Source: Nymphaea colorata (lineage: Eukaryota > Streptophyta > Magnoliopsida > Nymphaeales > Nymphaeaceae). Taken from it: 64,000 nucleotides of DNA. Below, piece after piece: positions 1 through 10,610 of this stretch; within the stretch, counting starts at the first letter, position 1, and every line of letters begins with the position of its first letter. Made by a program: the position numbers and the translations under genes. The notes below the pieces were generated by a model. That model was given only the letters and a program-made list of their open reading frames with translations, was not told the DNA's origin and ran no database searches. The DNA is taken from contig NC_045144.1 in NCBI RefSeq assembly GCF_008831285.2, forward strand, positions 15,487,858-15,551,857, given 5' to 3'.

Positions 1-32
1 GATTGACAAGAACCACACAAAATCAAGAGGAA

Positions 33-119
33 CCAATCACAACCAAGATATTGATTTCATTGGATGATGTACGCAGAACGGCTAGCATCCTCACTTTCCT
101 CTCCACAGCGTGTATAAAT
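33..119 (+). promoter_or_regulatory. Lhcb1 gene 1 core promoter (CCAAT, AGATATTGAT, TATA)
   Basis: A CCAAT box lies at 33-37, a conserved AGATATTGATTTCA stretch at about 46-59 and a TATAAAT box at 113-119, about 90 bp before the ATG. The same order and spacing recur in reverse upstream of the fourth Lhcb1 gene (13.85-13.94 kb), so the block is conserved between paralogues. The AGATATT motif resembles the reverse complement of evening-element or CCA1-type sites known from CAB promoters; that link is inference. Where gene 4 has GATAAG (I-box), this copy reads GATGAT at 63-68. Confidence 0.6.
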
Positions 120-209
120 CCAACGCCAGGACTCAGCCAACTTCAAGCGCTCTCACTCAGCCCATTCATCGCCCGCCAATCTTGGATCTACCCTCACCCA
201 CATCCAAAC

Positions 210-1007
210 ATGGCCACCATGGCACTCTCCTCTCCTACCTTCGCCGGCCGGGCTGTCAACGTTGCCCCCTCCTCCTCCGACCTTCTCGGTGATGGCCGTG
301 TCACAATGAGAAAGTCTGTTGCAAAGCCCAAGCCCGTCTCTTCTGGTAGCCCCTGGTATGGTCCAGACCGTGTTAAGTACCTCGGCCCCCTCTCCGGTGA
401 AGCTCCTTCCTACCTCACCGGTGAATTTCCCGGTGACTATGGCTGGGACACCGCTGGCCTCTCGGCTGACCCAGAGACCTTTGCCAAGAACAGGGAGCTC
501 GAAGTGATCCATGCCAGGTGGGCTATGTTGGGTGCACTTGGGTGTGTCTTCCCAGAGTTGCTTGCTAGGAACGGAGTCAAGTTTGGGGAGGCTGTCTGGT
601 TCAAAGCCGGTGCTCAGATTTTCAGTGAGGGAGGACTTGACTACTTGGGCAACCCCAGCTTGATCCATGCTCAGAGCATCCTAGCCATCTGGGCTACACA
701 GGTCATTCTCATGGGTGCGGTTGAGGGGTATCGCATTGCTGGTGGACCACTCGGTGAGGTGACCGACCCACTGTACCCAGGTGGTAGCTTTGACCCACTG
801 GGTTTGGCCGATGACCCTGAGGCATTTGCAGAGTTGAAGGTGAAGGAGATCAAGAACGGCAGACTTGCCATGTTCTCCATGTTTGGGTTCTTTGTTCAGG
901 CCATTGTGACCGGCAAGGGTCCATTGGAAAACCTGGCAGACCACTTGGCCGACCCAGTCAACAACAACGCCTGGGCCTATGCCACCAACTTTGTCCCCGG
1001 CAAGTGA
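210..1007 (+). CDS. LHCB1: Chlorophyll a/b-binding protein of LHCII, Lhcb1 type (gene 1)
   Basis: Major light-harvesting antenna apoprotein of photosystem II, imported into plastids and inserted in thylakoids, where it binds chlorophyll a/b and carotenoids and forms trimers. The product is 265 aa, the usual Lhcb1 length, and intronless as usual. The chosen ATG sits in CCAAACATGGCC and gives the family start MATMALSS; an open frame further upstream is 5' UTR. The plastid transit peptide covers about residues 1-33 and the mature start RKSVAK begins at R34. The trimerisation motif WYGPDR is at 49-54. Helix B carries [13 protein letters not shown] (E98, H101, R103), helix C spans about 151-175, and helix A carries [10 protein letters not shown] (E213, N216, R218). 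H245 lies in the C-terminal amphipathic helix. Ser36 lies at the position phosphorylated in family members by STN7-type kinase. The gene is transcribed toward the other three copies. Nearly all residues match the paralogues, so assignment is firm. Confidence 0.97.
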   Translation: MATMALSSPTFAGRAVNVAPSSSDLLGDGRVTMRKSVAKPKPVSSGSPWYGPDRVKYLGPLSGEAPSYLTGEFPGDYGWDTAGLSADPETFAKNRELEVIHARWAMLGALGCVFPELLARNGVKFGEAVWFKAGAQIFSEGGLDYLGNPSLIHAQSILAIWATQVILMGAVEGYRIAGGPLGEVTDPLYPGGSFDPLGLADDPEAFAELKVKEIKNGRLAMFSMFGFFVQAIVTGKGPLENLADHLADPVNNNAWAYATNFVPGK

Positions 1008-3181
1008 AGGACTCATTGAAACTCAAAATTGTAAATGTGAAACACTGTGATCTTTTTGGAATGTAAAATTGTACTCTGTTATTCAAAAAACAGAACAATT
1101 TTCTCGCATAATGTTACATTCAACAAATGTAGTGTTTGAATTCCCCCACAAAACGGACTTATTAATTGCCATTTGCATTTTGACATGCCTTGGAATTAGC
1201 CTGATTTAATATATGCAGATCCTGATCTCGATATAATATTATGCATGAGCTAAAATTTTAATGAGCGCCGGATAAATGGCCTCTGGCAATACAAGTATTT
1301 TGGTTCTCTTCAATGCCTCTGAGCACCAGATCTCCTTCAATTTAACAGTTTCAAACACTCTGTTGCACTGATCCATTGTTGGCAATGTTGTTTTTGCTGA
1401 TTGGAAGCTGGTAAGAGAAAATCTACTTCATATTGCAGGCACAGATTTGTATGGAGTTTAGTGCATTGTGATTGAGAGAACGCTAATTTAAGATGGTGGT
1501 TGCAGATCCTAATTGAGTTACCATACCACCAGTAAATGATTTGGATTTGCTATCTGGTTGGATCTTGATATGTTTATTTTATTCTGGTCACAATCATTCT
1601 CAGAACTGATACCAATTTTGGAGTCACAATCTGAGTCTGAATCTCAACAGGTTGAAGTTCTGGACTTCAAAATAGTTGCACCTAGTTAGATCCAACCTTA
1701 GCTTGTTTACTGAGGTCCAATTGGACTAGGCCCAGAGACATTCTTCTACAAACTCTTAAATTGAAGGAGGCCTGGTCAGTGTCCCTTGACTAAAATTTTC
1801 TGGTTGGGGCACTGTGAGATCATGCTGAGAGCATCCTGGCCATTAATTTTCAGGCATGCCGAGGCAGAAAATTCTGTCTAAGAGGCACTAATTATAAATT
1901 TTAAAATTTTGAGGGGCGCTAATATATAAATAAAGGTTTATTTGAAATGACAACATAAACATAGGAATTTTATGTAAGTTTGTATGGGCAATTGCCCACG
2001 CCGTGCCCACACCTGTCTTCGCCCTGCTTTCAGTTAAGTGCAAATTAGGAACAAGCCCTTCTTTCCTTTCGAATTTGGATTAAAACTGCTGAGCTCGACG
2101 TATAATGTCTCAGTTGCTCCTGCGGGCATGCTTGACTGGTATTTAGTAATTCTGATTAGTAAGTTTTCTCTGTCTAGCATTATGCCTAATGTCTACAAGC
2201 TGTTCTTTACTTGAAAATTTAAGCTATTTCTCTTCATTTCTGCACTATGCATGAATCTGTTGACACATTAAAGGGACCAAAAGTTTTCAGGTTTGCTCCA
2301 CCAAACTCAGAATGCAAAAACTTGAAGCAGAGTTGGTAAAATTTGCCCGATATCCAACTTCCAAATCACAATTCCATTAATGCAAATGTTTGCTGAAATC
2401 TGGATCTTTGGATGGAAAGAAAGAACTTGACAGAAGCAGAAAGCACAAAAACCACCAAGCAGGAAGCCAGAGCTTGAATTTATGGATGCAAATAAGCACT
2501 GGAAATAAATAAAAGGCCATTGTATATTGTTAATGACTTGATGTAAAACACGGAGGCCGCATTTTTAGCAGAATGTTTTAACAGAATTGGAGCTAAGCAG
2601 CAAGCTATTGCAGGAAATGACTGTATAATCCAATTCCAAGCTATTCGCAACCTTAAGAATATATTTGTATCTTGTCAGAGTTAATCCTGTGATTGATATC
2701 TACTGTACGTTCTAAACTTGCACCATAGAACGAGCAATGACATCCGGATCTTCACAGGCTAAGACCTCGCCAAAAAAAATCAAGAAAATTGAGAAATGTA
2801 ATTCCACAAGGATGTAATTGAAAATCATTTGAATTTTGATTCCCTGCAAGAAGCTAATGGGAATAGATCTGCTGCCCAATTGAGCAGAAGAACTCATGGT
2901 TATAACTGGTTTGCATTCACCACCCGGAATTTAGTGTTTCCATACAGTAGCTTACCTTAGGGGTAATGGAACCAAGCTCTAAAACTGGACCATTAGAAGA
3001 CAAACACAATAGACTGGTGTATGCCTCACCAATTATATTCCTCTATAAAGCTAATATTTGAAACACAACAGTCAACATAGATCAGAAAAATGATATTTTT
3101 TAAGTAGCAGAACTCATTTCACACTTTGGGGAGAGAATAATTTTCATGTAGTTACAAACATGGGTATCCCCCAATTAGAGC
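1008..3181. other. Intergenic: 3' flank of Lhcb1 gene 1 and degenerate repeats
   Basis: No credible gene is seen. A probable poly(A) region follows gene 1 (AT-rich, about 1020-1100). About 1490-1725 is, in reverse complement, similar to 8660-8880. About 1780-2020 carries a MITE-like segment with GCAATTGCCCACG and GAGGGGCGCT motifs, also seen near 8900-9040, 15160-15215 and 39170-39335. The rest looks like unremarkable AT-rich intergenic DNA. Confidence 0.5.
1490..1725 (-). repeat. Dispersed repeat A, copy 1
   Basis: The reverse complement of this interval aligns by eye with 8660-8880, including blocks reading roughly GACCAGAAT, ATCAAGATCCAA and CAAATCCAAATCAT in the same order. No coding capacity and no clear termini were recognised. 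The repeat is probably a degenerate TE remnant of unknown class. Confidence 0.45.
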
Positions 3182-3979
3182 TCACTTGCCCGGGACAAAG
3201 TTGGTGGCATAGGCCCAGGCGTTGTTGTTGACTGGGTCGGCCAAGTGGTCCGCCAGGTTCTCCAATGGACCTTTGCCTGTCACAATGGCCTGTACAAAGA
3301 ATCCGAACATGGAGAACATGGCAAGCCGCCCATTCTTGATCTCCTTCACCTTTAACTCTGCAAATGCTTCAGGATCGTCAGCCAGACCCAGTGGGTCGAA
3401 GCTACCACCTGGGTACAGTGGGTCAGTCACCTCGCCAAGCGGTCCACCGGCAATGCGGTACCCCTCTACTGCACCCATGAGAATGACCTGTGTAGCCCAG
3501 ATGGCCAGGATGCTCTGAGCATGGATCAAGCTCGGGTTGCCCAAGTAGTCAAGTCCTCCCTCGCTGAAAATCTGAGCACCGGCTTTGAACCAAACAGCCT
3601 CGCCGAACTTGACTCCGTTCCTAGCAAGCAACTCGGGGAAGACGCACCCAAGTGCCCCCAACATGGCCCACCTGGCATGGATCACTTCGAGCTCCCTGTT
3701 CTTGGCAAAGGTCTCTGGGTCAGCAGAGAGACCAGCGGTGTCCCAGCCATAGTCACCGGGGAATTCACCGGTGAGGTAGGAAGGAGCTTCACCGGAAAGG
3801 GGGCCGAGGTACTTAACACGGTCTGGACCATACCAGGGGCTACCGGAGGAGACGGGTTTGGGCTTTGCAACGGACTTTCTCATTGTGACACGGCCGTCAC
3901 CAAGAAGCTCAGAGGAAGATGGAGCAACGTTGACAGCCCTGCCTGCGAGGGTGGGAGAAGAGAGAGCCATGGTCGCCAT
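3182..3979 (-). CDS. LHCB1: Chlorophyll a/b-binding protein of LHCII, Lhcb1 type (gene 2)
   Basis: Second full-length Lhcb1 gene, 265 aa and intronless, with the same plastid LHCII role as gene 1. It starts at the MATMALSS methionine (ATG at 3979). The transit peptide differs from gene 1 by TLAGR for TFAGR and SSSELLGD for SSSDLLGD; the mature region from [12 protein letters not shown] through WYGPDR (49-54), the helix B motif ELEVIHAR and the helix A motif EIKNGR is otherwise essentially identical. Codon-level differences from gene 1 are mostly silent, consistent with purifying selection or gene conversion. Its promoter and upstream DNA match gene 3, not gene 1. Its 3' flank is unlike that of genes 3 and 4. 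It is intact and likely functional. Confidence 0.97.
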   Translation of the reverse strand: MATMALSSPTLAGRAVNVAPSSSELLGDGRVTMRKSVAKPKPVSSGSPWYGPDRVKYLGPLSGEAPSYLTGEFPGDYGWDTAGLSADPETFAKNRELEVIHARWAMLGALGCVFPELLARNGVKFGEAVWFKAGAQIFSEGGLDYLGNPSLIHAQSILAIWATQVILMGAVEGYRIAGGPLGEVTDPLYPGGSFDPLGLADDPEAFAELKVKEIKNGRLAMFSMFGFFVQAIVTGKGPLENLADHLADPVNNNAWAYATNFVPGK

Positions 3980-4069
3980 CTTCAGAGGAGAGTAGGTGGA
4001 CTAATTGGTGCTAGCGATGGACCTAGAACGAGTAGTGAAGTGGGTGCCTTTTGAGCTGTGCCGATTGTG

Positions 4070-4140
4070 CATATATATAGAGCGGAAGTGAGGGAACCAG
4101 CCAGAGATGATGTGGGGAGTGGACCCTCCACGCTCTTATC
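4070..4140 (-). promoter_or_regulatory. Lhcb1 gene 2 promoter: TATA and I-box
   Basis: Reading on the minus strand, a GATAAG I-box (4135-4140) is followed by GAGCGTGGAGGGTCC and then a CTATATATATG TATA box (about 4070-4081), about 95 bp before the ATG. The same block stands upstream of gene 3. GATAAG motifs are established light-response elements of CAB and rbcS promoters; their use here is inferred. Confidence 0.6.
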
Positions 4141-4249
4141 TTTGAAATCTTCTTCTCTTGTGCAATAGGTCGATGCCATCTTTGGCCTCATTTTTGGCCA
4201 CTCGTTTCTCTTCTCCATGTTCTCATGCAGATTTCTGTTGCCAACTTTC

Positions 4250-6590
4250 AAGAGTTGTGTGTGTGTGTGTATTTTTTCTTTTCAAGATTCTGTTATTCAT
4301 TTCAATTATATATTCTCAGTGCGATGCAACTGCAATGAAATCTTGATTGGACCCAAAACCTTGTGCTATTAATTGTTTGAACTCTTCAAACTCATTAATT
4401 TGAAGCAGAGGCAACCACATATGTGAGGGGAACATGCCTCCCTAGCTCTTCAAAAATCTTTATAGAAGTGCATACATATTAATATGAGCACTCCTTCCAA
4501 ATAAAAATCTATACATTAGTATTTTGTTACCAAAATTACTAGCTCCGCCACTCATTCAAACAAGTAATACTAGAAAATTATTTATTTAAACAAGTAATAT
4601 GTAGAAATTTATTTAAAAAAGAACCACACAGATGCATCAGAAAGAGTCCTCTTCTCTGTGTTTGGTTGCTGAACTATGTTTCTCAAATCAGCTTTCGAAA
4701 TGAAATTTGGACCTAAACCTTCTTGGAACAGCAATAACCAAGGCTTGGCGCATTGTTCCAACCCCTTTAATTAGGCCTTCTTCTGCTGCACATTTTCTAA
4801 AGTCATTTAATTTTTGAAGTTTTTACTTGCTATGCGTTATGGCTTGTGAACTTCGACAAGCTGATACAGTTTAGCAACTTTGTAGATAGTGAGACCTTAA
4901 ATTGAAAAATATTTACTAGATTGCTTTCATAACTTACAAAGGAATTCATGAGTGCAAAAGGAAAAGTTCCGACAAAATTGAAAATTCTCTCAAGTTTGTG
5001 AAGCCTTCAACTGTAGTGTATCGTCTTGGAGGAAAGTACAACGTGAAATTAACATAAGCGGTTGGTAATAAAAGGCACTGAGAGTTTAAAAAAGAGTAAA
5101 GCATTGATTGGTGCCTAGAAAACAGGCAAAATAGCATGAACCCATCACATGACATGGATTTTACATAACGTGATAAGTGGAATAAGTTCTACCAGACCTA
5201 TTTTGGGTTTTTTTTTTTCACTCATTGTAAAAGAAATCAGTTGGTTCCTTTTTCTCAATGTTTCTGATGTAACTATAATTTATCTTGCAGTTGTGCCAAT
5301 GATTTTGCGGTGCCTAACCTATGCAAAGCCTCTAACCATACTTATCTACTTCAAAGATGTCATTTGAGGGCATGTAATGTACCTCACTATGTTTGATTTA
5401 TCTTGCCAGGAGGAATGAATCTTGTATTAGTTTCTTGTTATCTGAATGTGTGATCTTGCAGGTTGTGTGAAAGATTGGTGTCTAACATGTGAGCTGGAGT
5501 AGCATGTATTAAAACTTGGGGATGGTGGACGTCCTTATCTCCCTCTCATCTCCTTTCATATTTGTAAATTTGTGGTTGAATAGGTAGTGGAGGTCAGGAA
5601 GATGCATACGAGTTCTGAGGTATGCAAATGGTCTGTCAACAGTTTATGCTTCCTATTGTGCAAGTTGGTTTTCCTGTTTGTCGTCTTCCCTTTCAAAGCA
5701 CTGTCAAGGATCACTATTTTCATTCAATATTTTGCTAGATCTCTTGTTCTGTTCATGACAAAGCTGTTTATCTTCAGGCTTCTAGTTGCTTATATGCATC
5801 ATATCAGTATCATCATTGGGCTGGAGATTGGATGCTGGTACTTCTCTCAATGCAAATTCTGAACTTTTTTGCACTTGAGAACTGTTGCTTTTCTTTCTAT
5901 GCTTGTTTTTAGTGCTTATGTGAGGCATAGACAGAAGTTTGTTATTTGAACCTCATGCTTCCATCATCTCATATCTTTTAAGTCAAACATACATAATGTG
6001 GTGCTTTAAAACCCCTGCCCTTTTTCTTTGTACCATTTGCTGCTTTTTATATTCTTGGTATTACTGCATTACCAATTCTCTTTCAATTAATTTTCAGTAA
6101 GAAGCATGTGGACTATTGTAGACTGCTGTTTAATGCTTATATGGTTAAACATTAGGTTCAAAATGTTCAGGCCTATGGTCCTACAACATGAGAAGGTGCA
6201 TTCACTGATTTGGTTATATTCTCAAATTTTAACCAGCAAACATGGCAGTGTGGAGTGTAGACTATAAAACATGTTCATGGTTATAGATTTCTGCTTATAT
6301 GCTGAAAGATTGACATCTGGAATTTCACATCTATGGCCTCACAACATTAGGGAGGCATATTGTTTTATAAAATGTTTGTAGTCTAAAATCTGCTTTATGT
6401 TGACCTAAGTTTAAATGTTGATGCTATGCTAATATTTATTCATGGGACTAACTGTACACAGTTGTGGACTTGCAGTCTGCTGTACATTGCAAAAAGTCAA
6501 GAGTGAACTACATTTGCATGATATTCACTTCACAGGCTTTGGATACTTCTCAATCCTTAGTTCTTTATTTCACATCTTGCAGTTGCCCAT
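4250..6590. other. Upstream DNA of Lhcb1 gene 2, shared with gene 3
   Basis: About 4380-5110 aligns by eye with about 10618-11480 upstream of gene 3 (shared blocks include CATTAATTTGAAGC, GGTTGCTGAACT, CCAAGGC and TTTGTGAA in the same order), showing segmental tandem duplication. A (GT)n tract lies near 4257-4270. From about 5150 to 6590 the DNA is T-rich with several TTGCAG strings but no recognisable exon series; short open frames there have no family resemblance I can name. Confidence 0.5.
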
Positions 6591-7121
6591 ACAACTTGTT
6601 TAAGGGTCTCCTGGTATTTCAGGTATATTCATTTTGATAAGGATGAAAGCATGTAATAGACTTGCTTTTCATATTTCATTGTTGCATTTTGCATTTGTAG
6701 TAAAAAAAAATTATGAAATTTTTTCTGGTGCAGTATTGTCTTTTCCAGTTGAGCAAAACTATAGCAGTGGAAGTCGTCAGATGCACAGTCGCACTTAGGT
6801 GACAACTACAATAATGAAGCTATTAATTAGCCTTGTATACTTGACCATATGTCTGTACCAGTAAAGACTGAATGGCATACTTGTCCAAAGCAATAGATAC
6901 TTTCTCTTATATCAAAAAATGGGGCTGTGCACCTGACGACTTCCACTGCTATGGTTTTGCTCAACTGGAAAAGACAATACTGCACCACGAAAAATTTCAT
7001 AATTTTTTTTACGACAAATGCAAAATGCAACAATGAAATATGAAAAGCAAGTCTATTACATGCTTTCATCCTTATCAAAATGAATATACCTGAAATACCG
7101 GGAGACCCTTAAACAAGTTGT
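6591..7121. repeat. Foldback: ~198-bp inverted repeat arms with ~136-bp loop
   Basis: Left arm 6591-6788 and right arm 6925-7121 are reverse complements with only about seven differences by eye, so the pair can form a long hairpin. The spacer 6789-6924 is unrelated to the arms. No equivalent occurs at the matching place upstream of gene 3, so it arose or inserted after that duplication. It has no recognisable TE ends. It may be a foldback element or a local inverted duplication. Confidence 0.85.
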
Positions 7122-9354
7122 AAATGAAGGCAAAATGCAATGTTTATAGCTTTGAAATTTCAAGAAAAATGAACAAACAGTTAGCAGAAATCATAAATCA
7201 TTTTCAAGAAAACGTATAAAATGGGTTCAAGGCTTCAAGCATAAGAAAGGTCGTAAAGCAAACCTAGCTCATAAAAGTAGAATTAAGTCATAAAGGAGGC
7301 TCCAAAGGTTCATAATGTGCTTTCCCCTATTGATAAGGATGTCCAATGATTCAGTATCCACAAGCCTGTGAATATGTGCCATGTGTTGTAGGTGAGGTGG
7401 GTCCTTGATAGATCATGGCTCTCACATGGTGTTGCAGAAGGGCTGGATCTGAACCTTTCGTGATCTCTCTTTGAATATATGATGCCGATGTATAGGCAAG
7501 GAAAGAATTGGTTCTTGGCAAGATTTCCAATATCAAGGGCACTGCTACTACTGACCACATATAAGGGATGATTGCACAAGTAACAAGAAATCTCTCAGAC
7601 TGCCCATTCATTACCATCCCTACCAATTGGGGCCCATCGTTGGAGTGTTCTTTGCAGCCGCTTCAACTGTAATTCAACTTAACTTTTACATTACTGAGGA
7701 TATCAAGTTGAAGAGATCTAGTTTCACCTCTACCATTGATCTGCAGCTTCAGCTTTCTCTTGGTCTCGTTGTTTGAACTCACCGATTTTCTCCTTTGCTT
7801 GTTATTTCTACTTATGTGTGTAGATTAAGAAGCAACCCCCAAAAACAAATTGATATGCACGCAAAGTTGGTAAGTGAATCTTGTTGTAATGTGTTTGTAG
7901 TAAAAGCCGTTGGCACTTTCTGTTCTTGCCCTTCCGTCTATCGTGGTTCAGTGTTTATTTGAATGTCATTATGAACTGGATGGTAAAGAAGAGGAATTTT
8001 ATCCCAAGAAGGTTTCTGCAATGGTAGGGGCAGAGGCTGGTAGGCAGCCAATTCTTGTTGAGCTTCCGTGGTGTCAATTCTCTATGTTGCAAAAAGAAAC
8101 TTGAAACATGGTAAGGGCGCTACCCTGGAAACAGAGAAAGAAGCTGTGAACCATGAGAAGATGAAAAGGGGCTTGGGGGTAGGATTTCTGCCTGTGCTCA
8201 CAGAAGAGGAGTTCTTATTATCTCTTTGTCGAAAAAAAAGACGGAGATTGGGCAGGGCAGGACGTTCATCTTTTGTAATGTGTAGATCGAGTCCAGGAAA
8301 CCCAAAAATGGGGCTTTCATTTTCAGAACACTACAAATTATACAATCCTAGGTGCCGATTTTCCTATATATCTTCATGAAGGCGACATCATTTTAGTTTT
8401 GTGAAAAATGTACATGTAACTATCAATCGAAGTAACTAAATAAAATGCTTTCATATCAATAAACTTTTACCTAATTGAATGGCGTCTTGGTGAAAAAATG
8501 AAACCGAGATCACAAGCGAATCAAAATATTTGATGCCATTGTATTTATTCAAAACTTACAGAAAATGCCTCCCGGGTTTTCAGCAGACTGGCGTGCACTT
8601 TCCCATGTCGATGTGACTTCTAGAGATGCACTGCAGCCAATCGATCCATCCTCACAAAACAAGTTAAATCTGGATCCGGGTCCAACTGTCTTGAGGTCCA
8701 GTACTTGCATATATTTGTCCCCATATGAGATCCAAACTTGATATCAGAATCCGATCACTAATTTGACCAGAATGAAATTAGACAAATCAAGATCCAATCA
8801 GGAAACCAAATCCAAATCATCTACAGGCCTAATATCATAGGAATTGCAAACGAACCAATTAGGTTCTCAATCATAATCGACTAAACTTCCCTATCAACCT
8901 CCTGTCAAGGGTGGACACGGATGTGGGCTATGTGTGGGCAAATGTCCACACGGACACCAAAAATTTTTTGATTTTTATATTGTTATTTTGTAGCATTCTT
9001 TCTTATTTACATATTGGTGTCCCTTAAAAAATTGAAGTTTTGTACCTACTGCTTCCTAACCAGACTTTTTTGGCTCTGCACCTGTTACCCTCTGCGCAAT
9101 GGTAGTAGATTTTCGGCATCAGTATGTAATCAGCAAAAATATGCTGCCAACAGTTGATCAGCAAGCAAGAAGCGTGGTGAATGCTTGAAACTCTTAAATT
9201 GAGGGAGGACAAAATATGATGCTTAGACATCATCCATGGCCACCCAAGTGGAAGAAAAAATGCATTCTTCTGAACAGAACAGAAGCATGGGTCTTTACAC
9301 ATTTCAAGATCACAGTCCCTGTACATTTCACAGTTCTCAGCAGCAAGGAGTGCT
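7122..9354. other. Intergenic between foldback and Lhcb1 gene 3
   Basis: About 7320-7700 and 8400-8530 have counterparts at about 12300-12510 and 12555-12660 in the next duplication unit (shared CATGG..CTC, GGATCTGAA, ATCAAGTTGA and AATGCTTTCA blocks). About 7910-8380 contains open stretches without a recognisable family. Repeat A copy 2 is at about 8660-8880 and a GTGTGGGCAAATGTCCACAC-containing repeat at about 8900-9040. About 9200-9354 is the 3' flank of gene 3, homologous to the 3' flank of gene 4. Confidence 0.45.
8660..8880 (+). repeat. Dispersed repeat A, copy 2
   Basis: Inverted relative to the copy at 1490-1725, with which it shares ordered blocks. It is rich in GATCCAA and AATCCAA words. 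No ORF or terminal repeats were recognised. Confidence 0.45.
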
Positions 9355-10152
9355 TCACTTGCCGGGCACAAAGTTGGTGGCATAGGCCCACGCGTTGTTG
9401 TTGACTGGGTCGGCCAAGTGGTCTGCCAGGTTCTCCAATGGACCCTTGCCTGTCACAATGGCCTGTACAAAGAATCCAAACATGGAGAACATGGCAAGCC
9501 GGCCATTCTTGATCTCCTTCACCTTCAACTCTGCGAATGCTTCAGGATCATCAGCCAGACCCAGTGGGTCGAAGCTACCACCTGGGTAAAGTGGGTCGGT
9601 CACCTCCCCAAGCGGTCCACCGGCAACGCGGTACCCCTCGACTGCGCCCATGAGAATGACTTGTGTAGCCCAGATGGCCAGGATGCTCTGAGCATGGATC
9701 AAGCTCGGGTTGCCCAAGTAGTCAAGTCCTCCCTCACTGAAGATCTGAGCACCGGCCTTGAACCAGACAGCCTCGCCGAACTTGACTCCATTCCTAGCAA
9801 GCAGCTCAGGGAAGACGCACCCAAGTGCACCCAACATAGCCCACCTAGCATGGATCACCTCGAGCTCCCTGTTCTTGGCAAAGGTCTCTGGGTCAGCCGA
9901 GAGGCCAGCGGTGTCCCAGCCATAGTCACCGGGAAATTCACCGGTGAGATAGGAAGGAGCTTCACCAGAGAGGGGGCCGAGGTACTTAACACGGTCTGCA
10001 CCATACCAGGGGCTGCCGGAGGAGACGGATTTGGGCTTTGCAACGGACTTCCTCATTGTGACACGGCCATCACCCAGGAGCTCGGAGGAAGATGGAGCGA
10101 TGTTGACAGCCCTGCCTGTGAGGGTGGGAGAGGAGAGAGCCATGGTTGCCAT
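9355..10152 (-). CDS. LHCB1: Chlorophyll a/b-binding protein of LHCII, Lhcb1 type (gene 3)
   Basis: Third full-length Lhcb1 gene, 265 aa, intronless, starting at MATMALSS (ATG at 10152). All helix motifs are present (ELEVIHAR at 96-103, EIKNGR at 213-218), as is the N-terminal RKSVAKPK. Distinctive changes are V18 to I in the transit peptide, KSVSS for KPVSS near residue 42, Y-G-A-D-R for Y-G-P-D-R at the trimer motif (A52), and V for I at 176. W49, Y50 and R54, the motif residues known to matter for trimerisation, are kept, so function is likely retained. The promoter and more than 1 kb of 5' DNA match gene 2, while the 3' flank matches gene 4. Confidence 0.97.
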   Translation of the reverse strand: MATMALSSPTLTGRAVNIAPSSSELLGDGRVTMRKSVAKPKSVSSGSPWYGADRVKYLGPLSGEAPSYLTGEFPGDYGWDTAGLSADPETFAKNRELEVIHARWAMLGALGCVFPELLARNGVKFGEAVWFKAGAQIFSEGGLDYLGNPSLIHAQSILAIWATQVILMGAVEGYRVAGGPLGEVTDPLYPGGSFDPLGLADDPEAFAELKVKEIKNGRLAMFSMFGFFVQAIVTGKGPLENLADHLADPVNNNAWAYATNFVPGK

Positions 10153-10242
10153 CTTCAGAGGAGAGTAGGTGGACTAATTGGTGCTAGTGATGAACCTAGA
10201 ACGAGTACTGAAGTGGGTGCCTTTTGAGCTGGGCTGAGAGCG

Positions 10243-10313
10243 CATATATATAGAGCGAAAGTGAGAGAACCAGCCAGAGCTGATGAGGAGAGTGGACCCT
10301 CCACGCTCTTATC
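10243..10313 (-). promoter_or_regulatory. Lhcb1 gene 3 promoter: TATA and I-box
   Basis: The minus strand carries GATAAG (10308-10313) followed by GAGCGTGGAGGGTCC and a CTATATATATG TATA box (10243-10253), collinear with gene 2. The block differs from gene 2 at only a few bases. Confidence 0.6.
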
Positions 10314-10527
10314 TACGAAATCTTCATCTCTTGTGCAATAGGTTGAAAACGTCTTTGTCCTGATTTTTAGCCACTCGTTTCTCTTCTCCAAGTTCTCGGA
10401 CAGATTTCTGTTGCCAACTTCCTATACAATTTTTCTTTATGATTCTGCTAGTGATCTTGCATATCAAATACTGTCCGTGCAATATCGCAACTTCAATCTG
10501 AATCTTGATTGGACTCTGAACCTTGAG

Positions 10528-10528
<1 letters not shown>

Positions 10529-10608
<80 letters not shown>
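10529..10608. repeat. (TA)n microsatellite, ~80 bp
   Basis: An uninterrupted TA dinucleotide array in the upstream DNA of gene 3, absent at the corresponding place upstream of gene 2. Open frames encoding alternating Tyr-Ile across it are artefacts of the repeat. Confidence 0.95.

Positions 10609-10610
<2 letters not shown>

Noticed and set aside
7910-8380. Plus-strand gene around open frames 7910-8104 and 8068-8379
   Set aside because: No domain or splice structure is recognisable and the surrounding DNA belongs to the duplicated intergenic segment.
9418-10227. Long antisense open frame (269 aa) opposite Lhcb1 gene 3, with similar ones opposite genes 2 and 4
   Set aside because: They are shadows of the GC-rich Lhcb1 codons; the same antisense frame appears at every copy simply because the sense strand is conserved.
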